Positions 58,595 through 64,000 of a DNA stretch of 64,000 nucleotides are shown piece by piece. Both the position numbers and the translations under genes were made by a program. This DNA comes from an uncultured Myxococcales bacterium (lineage in GTDB: Bacteria; Myxococcota_A; UBA9042): the NCBI GenBank assembly GCA_903842345.1, contig CAIMLR010000028.1:306530-370529 (forward strand). Reading direction: 5' to 3'. A model generated the notes under the pieces. It made no database searches. It was given only the letters and a program-made list of their open reading frames with translations, and was not told the origin of the DNA. How positions within the stretch are numbered: the first letter of the stretch is position 1; every line of letters begins with the position of its first letter.

Positions 58595-60250
58595 CTACCG
58601 CAGCTCAGCCGTACACACCGGGGTCCGCAGGCCCGAGCGCGCTCGCCATTCGCGCACACGGTCCAGGTAGCCCGGCGCGCGCAGCTTTTCCAGGTCCCAG
58701 CCGTACGGATACTTGCCGCTGTAGCCATTGAGAGTCGGCACGCCAGCCTGCATCGCTGCGAGCATCGCCAGCGTCTGCAAGTCGATTTCCGGCTCCTTGC
58801 CGCCCAGCGGCGTGCGCAGGAAAAACGCCGGACAGGTCGCCGGATCCACTTGCGCGGCAATCGCGGCGATCTGCGCGCGCTCCTCCACGGGCACGCGGCC
58901 GTGCATCGCGCTGAGCTGCTCGACCATGGCGAACAGCGCCAGCCCCGCGAGCGCGCCCGTCCACGCGCGGGGATGGCCGGACGCGTGCGCGCGCGTCAGC
59001 AAGCGATCGAGCAGCACCGCCGCCGCGATGGCGATGGGCAGCGCCGCCACCAGGATCACGCGGGTAACTGAGCGAATCGCCCCGGCGCCGGGAAAATGGT
59101 CGAAGAACCAGTGCCACAGCGAGGCGTCGCCCACGCGAATCGGGATCAGCAGGAGCAGCAGCGCTGACGCAACGAGCAACAGGAGCCAGCGCTCCGCGGC
59201 GTTTGCCTCTCGCCGCACCAGCGCGCGCAGGGAGAGCGCGAGGGTGGCAAGCACGGCGAGCCACGGCAGCAGGCCGATGGCCATGTGGTGCTCCCACGGC
59301 GTGGGAAGGGCCTTGAACTGCGCAAAGACCCGCGGCAGCCAGCCCCAGACGAAGCTTGTCTCGCTCGGGCTCCAGTAGGAGAGGGGCTGTGGCAGCATCG
59401 TCATCACTTCATCCCAACTCCGCCAGCCGAGCTGTTCGGCGACGGGTTGATAGATCCGCGCAAAGGGCAGGAGGCAGGCGTACAGCACCGCGGCGCAAGC
59501 GAGCGCAGCCGGCCAATGGTGGCGCAGCACATGGACGAGCGTCGTGCGCGTTTCGCGCTGCGCAAGCGCCACAAGCCCGCCCAGCAGCAGCCAGAAGCAG
59601 AAGAACCAGCCGTTATAGAAGCTGCTCCAGATTTCCAGGGCGATGCACGCGCCGAAGGTCGCGCCCAGGGCGAGCGTGGCCCAGCCAAACCGCGGACGGC
59701 GCGCGCAGGCGACGAGTGACCAGAGCGCCAGAGGCAGGGGCCACAGCAACTGCAACTGCGCGTGGCCAATCTGGGCCATCTTGGCGGCATTGAACGCCAG
59801 CAGCACCGCGCCAAACGCCGCAGCCGGCAGGCGCAGACGCACGCTGTACCGCAGAAACGCCGTCATCGCCGCCACGTTCAGCGCGTCCGTGGCGACGAGC
59901 ATGAAGTTGTAGGCCTTGAACATCTCCATGCCATTGCCGCGCGCCAGGGCGTAGACCGCGCCATGGCCAAGCATCGCATCCGTGTAGCCGAGCGTGCCCT
60001 GCTGCGGGTAGAAGAAGTGCGGGGAAGCGACGTTGGCCGTTCCGCGAAAGACCTGCAGCCAGTGCTCGCAGATCGCGTGGATGAGGCGCGGATCGGCCCC
60101 GCCGCCGATCTGGGCGTCCAGCGCGGAGAGGAGCTCAACACGGTGGAATAGCAGGAGCGCGCCCAGCAGAAACGCGAAGGCGGTGAAGCGCGCGAGGTGC
60201 GTGTCGGCGGCGCGCGCGGGCATAGGGCGGGGCGGACTGGCTTTGGCCAT
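58595..60250 (-). CDS. Polytopic membrane protein, GT-C/YfhO-like
   Basis: The 551-residue product has about eleven or twelve membrane segments. The first external loop carries GGGADPRLIHAICEHWLQV and HFFYPQQGTLGYTDAMLGHG, which resembles the loop of bacterial GT-C-type mannosyl/glucosyltransferases and YfhO-like proteins. The C-terminal exported tail includes PAFFLRTPLGGKEPEIDLQ and NGYSGKYPYGWDLE. Probable role: sugar transfer or glycan assembly at the inner membrane; this is inference. ATG at 60250 is chosen since the longer frame overlaps the divergent PNGase-like gene. Converges with the hybrid kinase across 18 bases. Confidence 0.6.
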   Translation of the reverse strand: MAKASPPRPMPARAADTHLARFTAFAFLLGALLLFHRVELLSALDAQIGGGADPRLIHAICEHWLQVFRGTANVASPHFFYPQQGTLGYTDAMLGHGAVYALARGNGMEMFKAYNFMLVATDALNVAAMTAFLRYSVRLRLPAAAFGAVLLAFNAAKMAQIGHAQLQLLWPLPLALWSLVACARRPRFGWATLALGATFGACIALEIWSSFYNGWFFCFWLLLGGLVALAQRETRTTLVHVLRHHWPAALACAAVLYACLLPFARIYQPVAEQLGWRSWDEVMTMLPQPLSYWSPSETSFVWGWLPRVFAQFKALPTPWEHHMAIGLLPWLAVLATLALSLRALVRREANAAERWLLLLVASALLLLLIPIRVGDASLWHWFFDHFPGAGAIRSVTRVILVAALPIAIAAAVLLDRLLTRAHASGHPRAWTGALAGLALFAMVEQLSAMHGRVPVEERAQIAAIAAQVDPATCPAFFLRTPLGGKEPEIDLQTLAMLAAMQAGVPTLNGYSGKYPYGWDLEKLRAPGYLDRVREWRARSGLRTPVCTAELR

Positions 60251-60410
60251 CGGGGCGGGCTCCGCAAAGAAGGATCGTTCCGATCGGGCGCGGCAAATGT
60301 GCGCTGCCAGCCCACGCCGGTCAAGTCCAACGTTCCGCGACTCCGGCGTTTGCCCAACCGCACGCCGATGCCGTATCGTCAGCCCGCGCGCCCGGCGCCG
60401 AGGAGTCTCC

Positions 60411-62129
60411 ATGTCCGCTCGCCCCGCAGTTTGGTTTCTGGCCTTGATGTTGGCCTGCAGTTCACCCAAAGCCGCGACTGACGACGGCGCCGCCGACGTG
60501 GGGCTGACCGACTTGCCGAACGCCGACAGCGTCGCGCCCGGCGACACGCAGACTGCGACGGATGCCGCTGCGGACGGCGTGCCCGCTGACGTATTCACCG
60601 CACCGCAAGCTTGCGTCGATGGTGGCTGGAGCGCCAAGCCGTTCGCCGATGGGCCATACGGCACGTACCGGCACGATCTCGCCGACGACTTCACGCTGCC
60701 GCTGACGGACGGCACGGACTGGAACCTCAAAGCGCACTGGCTGGGCTGCGAGAACTACCTGTTCGTGCCGGACACAATTGCCGTTTCTGACCTCGATCCG
60801 ACGTCGATCTGGACCAAGGATCTGGACAATCTGGTCAAGAAATCGCCCAGGAACGTGCACTACTTCTTCGTGTCGCGGCAATCGGCGACCACGGCCCAAG
60901 CGGCGATCGACGCGATGCAAGGGCGGGTCGACGCGCTGCTCGGCAAGCTGGCTGAGCCGGACGCGACGTTCTGGCATGACCACCTCCACGTCGTGGCCAA
61001 GCGCGCGCAGGAGTTGACTGCCTGGCCGGCGACCGTGCTCAAGGGCCATGGCGGCATCGGGTTTGCGATTGATCGCGCCCAGCGGATCCGCGGTTTTGGC
61101 TTGCTGGCTGACGTGACGCGGCAAATTCCCGGCGCGGATCCGAGCAAAGTCTGGCCGTGGGCGGCGAACCTGGCGTATGCGGCCAACGAAGCGGTGATGT
61201 TCAACGGCGAGGCGCTGCGGGCGGACGCGCGCGTGGGCGAGGACGCGCTGGAGGTGCCGGTGTTCAAGGGCGAGACCCTGTCCCAGTTCGCAGAAGTCGA
61301 TGTGACGCTGACGACCGCCGAGAAACTGGCGCCGTACGACACGCTGGAGATCGACATTGAGATGCGGTGCCCCAATCCGGACGCGCCCGAGCCGGCGCAG
61401 GACAATTGTGGCGCATGGGACTACATCGCGTGGCTGGCGGTGCGCGACGACGCCGGGCAGAACGTTGAGATTGCGCGGTTTATCACGAGCTACCACCGCG
61501 AGACGCACTGGACGGTTGATGCGACGCCGATGCTCGTCTACCTGCGCAAGGGCGGGACGCAGCATCTGCGCTGGGAGTACGCGCCGTCGTGGAACGTGCA
61601 GCCCACGTCGACGCTGATGACGCTGCGTTTCATCAATCGCCACAAGGGCATGCAGCCGCAGAGCGTGACCAAGCTGTGGGACGGCGGCGGCTTCAACAGC
61701 AAGTACGACACGCTGCACCCCGACCAGAATGTGCCGATCCCAGCGGACGCCAAGAAGGTCGAGCTGTGGGCGCTGATCACCGGCCACGGCAGCGACTCCG
61801 GCACGCAATGCGCTGAATTCTGCAACCATCAGCATGTGTTTTCCGTGGGCGGCAAGACGTTCAAGAAAGAGCACAAGGAAGCGGGATCGTCCAACAAGTG
61901 CATGCTGAACATGGACAAGGGGATGGTGCCGAACCAGGGCGGCACGTGGTGGTTTGGTCGCGGCGGCTGGTGCCCCGGCATGCAAGTCGACCCGTGGGTC
62001 GCGGACCTGGCGGGCGCAATTACCACAACGACGGCGACGATCAGCTATCATGGCCAGCTGGCTGGGAAGGCGCCGCCCGATGGTGGCGCAAACATTGATG
62101 GGGCCGTTTGGCTGGTGGTGTACAAGTAA
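60411..62129 (+). CDS. PNGase F-like peptide-N-glycosidase lipoprotein
   Basis: The 572-residue product starts at ATG 60411, with AGGAG five bases upstream. Lipobox LMLAC (Cys16) is followed by an Asp/Ala tether (to ~65) and an N-terminal domain with thioredoxin-like features (VHYFFVSRQSATTAQAAIDAM, ~70-270). The C-terminal ~300 residues look like the double jelly-roll of PNGase F: NCGAWDYIA (Asp337 in the place of catalytic Asp60), EIARFITSYHRETHW, LITGHGSDSGTQCAEFCNHQH (Glu469 in the place of Glu206) and RGGWCPGMQVDP. PNGase F cleaves N-glycans from Asn. The Glu118 and Arg61 positions seem not conserved. Predicted surface deglycosylase or relative; three bases separate it from the next gene. 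Confidence 0.75.
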   Translation: MSARPAVWFLALMLACSSPKAATDDGAADVGLTDLPNADSVAPGDTQTATDAAADGVPADVFTAPQACVDGGWSAKPFADGPYGTYRHDLADDFTLPLTDGTDWNLKAHWLGCENYLFVPDTIAVSDLDPTSIWTKDLDNLVKKSPRNVHYFFVSRQSATTAQAAIDAMQGRVDALLGKLAEPDATFWHDHLHVVAKRAQELTAWPATVLKGHGGIGFAIDRAQRIRGFGLLADVTRQIPGADPSKVWPWAANLAYAANEAVMFNGEALRADARVGEDALEVPVFKGETLSQFAEVDVTLTTAEKLAPYDTLEIDIEMRCPNPDAPEPAQDNCGAWDYIAWLAVRDDAGQNVEIARFITSYHRETHWTVDATPMLVYLRKGGTQHLRWEYAPSWNVQPTSTLMTLRFINRHKGMQPQSVTKLWDGGGFNSKYDTLHPDQNVPIPADAKKVELWALITGHGSDSGTQCAEFCNHQHVFSVGGKTFKKEHKEAGSSNKCMLNMDKGMVPNQGGTWWFGRGGWCPGMQVDPWVADLAGAITTTTATISYHGQLAGKAPPDGGANIDGAVWLVVYK

Positions 62130-62132
62130 CCG

Positions 62133-63662
62133 ATGACAATGCCTGATGCCGAGACACTCGCCGCGCAACTGCGCGCCGCTACTGAATTACTTGAAGCGCT
62201 GGCGCAAGACCGCGACCTGATGCGTGGGTTGAACGCCGACGAGCGGGCGCGGCTGATGAACGCGGCTGGCGATGTGTTCTGCCCGGACCTCGATCAACGG
62301 CGGCGCGAGGCCAAGACCCGCAATCGCCGGCGCAAGAATGAGCGCGTCGCGACCGACCAGGGTCTGCGCGCGGAGGCGGGCATTCGCGTGCTGCGGTCCA
62401 AGCCAGTGTTCATCACGCCGAACGTGTTCGCGCCGGAGATTACGCCGGAAGACGCGATCGACGACGAGGATCGCGAGACGCTGGAGCTCCAGCACTGCTA
62501 CGTCTGCAAGCAGAAATACACGCAGATCCACCCGTTCTATGACCAGCTGTGCCCGCCGTGCGCGGAGTTCAACTTTGCCAAACGGACGGAGACTGCGGAC
62601 CTGCGCGGGCGCGTGGCGCTCCTGACAGGCGGGCGCGTGAAGATCGGCTATCAGGCGGGCATCAAGCTGCTGCGCGCGGGCGCCGAGCTGATCGTGACGA
62701 CGCGCTTTCCCCGCGATTCCGCGATGCGGTACGCCCAGGAGCCGGACTTTGCCGACTGGGGCCATCGCCTGGAGATCTTTGGCCTGGACCTGCGCCATAC
62801 GCCGAGCGTCGAGGCCTTCTGCCACCACCTGATGACGACGCGCGCGCGGCTGGATTTCATCGTCAACAACGCCTGCCAGACCGTGCGGCGTCCGCCCGAA
62901 TTCTACCGCCACATGATGGAGTTGGAGACGACGGAACTGGCGCACTTGCCGCAAAACGTGCAGCGGCTGGTGGGCAACTACGAGGGCTTGCGCGGGTATC
63001 ACCTGCTGCCCGACGGTGACGGCCAAGCGCTGCTGAAGCACTCGGCGACGCCGGGGCTGACCCAGCCGGCGGAGTTGTCGCAGGCGGCGCTGTTGCCGGA
63101 CGACCATCCCTCCCAGCATCACCTGTTTCCACAGGGCCAGCTGGATCAGGACATGCAGCAGGTCGACCTGCGCGACCGCAACTCGTGGCGGCTGCAGCTG
63201 GCGGAAGTGTCCTCTGTGGAGCTTCTGGAGACGCAGCTCATCAACGCGGTCGCGCCGTTTGTGCTGAATGCGCGGCTGAAGCCGCTGATGCTGGCAACGC
63301 CGGACCGGGACAAGCACATCGTCAATGTTTCTGCGATGGAAGGGCAGTTCTACCGGCGGCTGAAGACCACGCGGCATCCGCACACGAACATGGCCAAGGC
63401 GGCGTTGAACATGATGACGCGGACGTCAGCGGCAGACTATCACGCCGACGGGATTCACATGAACAGCGTGGACACGGGCTGGATCAACGACGAGGACCCG
63501 GCGCACATTGCGGCAAAGAAGAGCGTCGAGCAGCATTTTCACCCGCCGCTGGATATCGTCGACGGTGGGGCGCGGATTGTCGATCCGATCATCCACGGTG
63601 TGCGGACGGGCGACCATGTTTGGGGCAAGTTTCTGAAGGATTACATGGAGACCGATTGGTGA
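62133..63662 (+). CDS. SDR-superfamily protein with N-terminal CxxC/CxxC module and altered active site
   Basis: This 509-residue protein starts at 62133 or the nearby ATG 62139. Residues ~1-115 are helical and Arg-rich. Residues ~128-150 hold CYVCKQKYTQIHPFYDQLCPPC, two CxxC pairs 15 residues apart that look like a zinc ribbon. The Rossmann part has VALLTGGRVKIGYQAG, DFIVNNACQTVRRP and HIVNVSAMEGQFY. The usual catalytic YxxxK reads TNMAK before AALNMMTRTSA, so the Tyr is replaced while the Lys remains. An insertion (~265-350) with Gln/His-rich sequence separates the halves. Likely an NAD(P)-binding protein with unusual or no redox activity. Confidence 0.75.
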   Translation: MTMPDAETLAAQLRAATELLEALAQDRDLMRGLNADERARLMNAAGDVFCPDLDQRRREAKTRNRRRKNERVATDQGLRAEAGIRVLRSKPVFITPNVFAPEITPEDAIDDEDRETLELQHCYVCKQKYTQIHPFYDQLCPPCAEFNFAKRTETADLRGRVALLTGGRVKIGYQAGIKLLRAGAELIVTTRFPRDSAMRYAQEPDFADWGHRLEIFGLDLRHTPSVEAFCHHLMTTRARLDFIVNNACQTVRRPPEFYRHMMELETTELAHLPQNVQRLVGNYEGLRGYHLLPDGDGQALLKHSATPGLTQPAELSQAALLPDDHPSQHHLFPQGQLDQDMQQVDLRDRNSWRLQLAEVSSVELLETQLINAVAPFVLNARLKPLMLATPDRDKHIVNVSAMEGQFYRRLKTTRHPHTNMAKAALNMMTRTSAADYHADGIHMNSVDTGWINDEDPAHIAAKKSVEQHFHPPLDIVDGGARIVDPIIHGVRTGDHVWGKFLKDYMETDW

Positions 63663-64000
63663 ACAGCCCGCCGATCGGGCGCCCAGTCTCCCGCGGCGGA
63701 TGACGCGCTTGCACTCCGGAATTGGCAAGCCACGCCAACAATCGGTGTGCGCCGCGAAGAAAGATCCGCGGCAAAATCCGCCAATCCACGAATACCTTGT
63801 ACTGCGCATGTCGGGCGCGGTGCTTCTCGTGGAACCGGGCGCGCGCCCGGGCGTCACCCGAAGCCCACATTCACCAAGCCGGGCGGCGAACGGGACACAA
63901 GGACCCCGCGAACCGCCGAAGGGTGGGCGGCGCAGCGCGAGCTGCGGGACCGCATTGTGGTTCTGCGTCCAGCGGAAGCTGGATGCAGCGGCGGGGAGGG
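63663..64000. other. Intergenic tail with no clear gene; 16-bp GC palindrome
   Basis: After the SDR stop there is a small hairpin (GCCCG, five-base loop, CGGGC; 63666-63680) without a T-run. A perfect palindrome, CCGGGCGCGCGCCCGG, lies at 63835-63850. Short frames are open on both strands, including one from ATG 63701 that runs to the window edge, but none shows a recognisable motif, ribosome site or signal peptide. I make no gene call here. Confidence 0.4.

Noticed and set aside
63589..63870. 93-residue minus-strand open frame at the right end
   Set aside because: It overlaps the end of the SDR gene, has no ribosome site or recognisable motif and is Arg-rich like other shadow frames.

Overview
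This is a 64 kb, GC-rich, gene-dense chromosomal stretch from a Gram-negative bacterium. It carries an Omp85-type protein, TolC-type and OprO/OprP-like outer-membrane proteins, a MacAB-like exporter and many lipobox proteins. The best taxonomic guess is an environmental member of the Myxococcota or a related former deltaproteobacterial lineage. The reasons are very large surface lipoproteins with Asp/Ala-rich tethers followed by slime-mould-type Cys repeats (CDDGxxCTxxxC), PAS/GAF sensor kinases, a ferrochelatase with an internal Cys cluster, and a nucleotide-transporter-like protein fused to HEAT repeats and a cyclic-nucleotide domain. No marker gene fixes the taxon. I see no rRNA, tRNA, CRISPR array, insertion sequence or phage structural gene.

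Left part (1-12.6 kb): a truncated DUF2334 deacetylase-like gene; a Cys-repeat metzincin protease lipoprotein; the enterobacterial-type S-adenosylmethionine decarboxylase speD; an FtsB/DivIC-like protein; a GAF-GAF histidine kinase diverging from a muramidase-like protein; then hemH, ung, an ATP-grasp enzyme and an LCAD-like acyl-CoA dehydrogenase.

12.8-25 kb: a mono-haem secreted cytochrome with an FNR/CRP-like palindrome upstream; a four-gene tripartite exporter operon (adaptor, ATPase, permease, TolC-like); and a minus-strand cluster of a HupE/UreJ-like membrane protein, a RumA-type RNA methyltransferase, a di-haem lipoprotein and a pectinacetylesterase-like protein. A small lipoprotein and nth follow.

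24-37.9 kb: a porin with a Cys/Asp/His-rich N-terminal extension followed by a 1301-residue PHP-domain lipoprotein and a tiny membrane protein; a split YeeE/YedE sulphur transporter; a Tat-exported phospholipase C; and the NTT-like/HEAT/cNMP fusion with a methyltransferase and a HAD phosphatase.

37.9-44.5 kb: a minus-strand run of a GT-C-like membrane protein, hemF, an unknown lipoprotein, an M20 peptidase lipoprotein and a one-POTRA Omp85-like protein. The last three genes abut exactly.

44.5-63.7 kb: a 1602-residue lipoprotein with Cys repeats and an FG-GAP-like propeller; an alpha/beta-hydrolase lipoprotein; a leaderless beta-rich protein sharing a short N-terminal motif with the muramidase; a 1072-residue lipase-like lipoprotein; a PAS-PAS-HK-REC hybrid kinase; a second GT-C-like membrane protein; a PNGase F-like lipoprotein; and a zinc-ribbon-like short-chain dehydrogenase homologue lacking the catalytic Tyr. 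The window as a whole looks specialised for secreted and surface-tethered hydrolases (protease, lipases, carbohydrate esterase, deglycosylase, PHP hydrolase), consistent with a predatory or scavenging lifestyle. That last point is inference.
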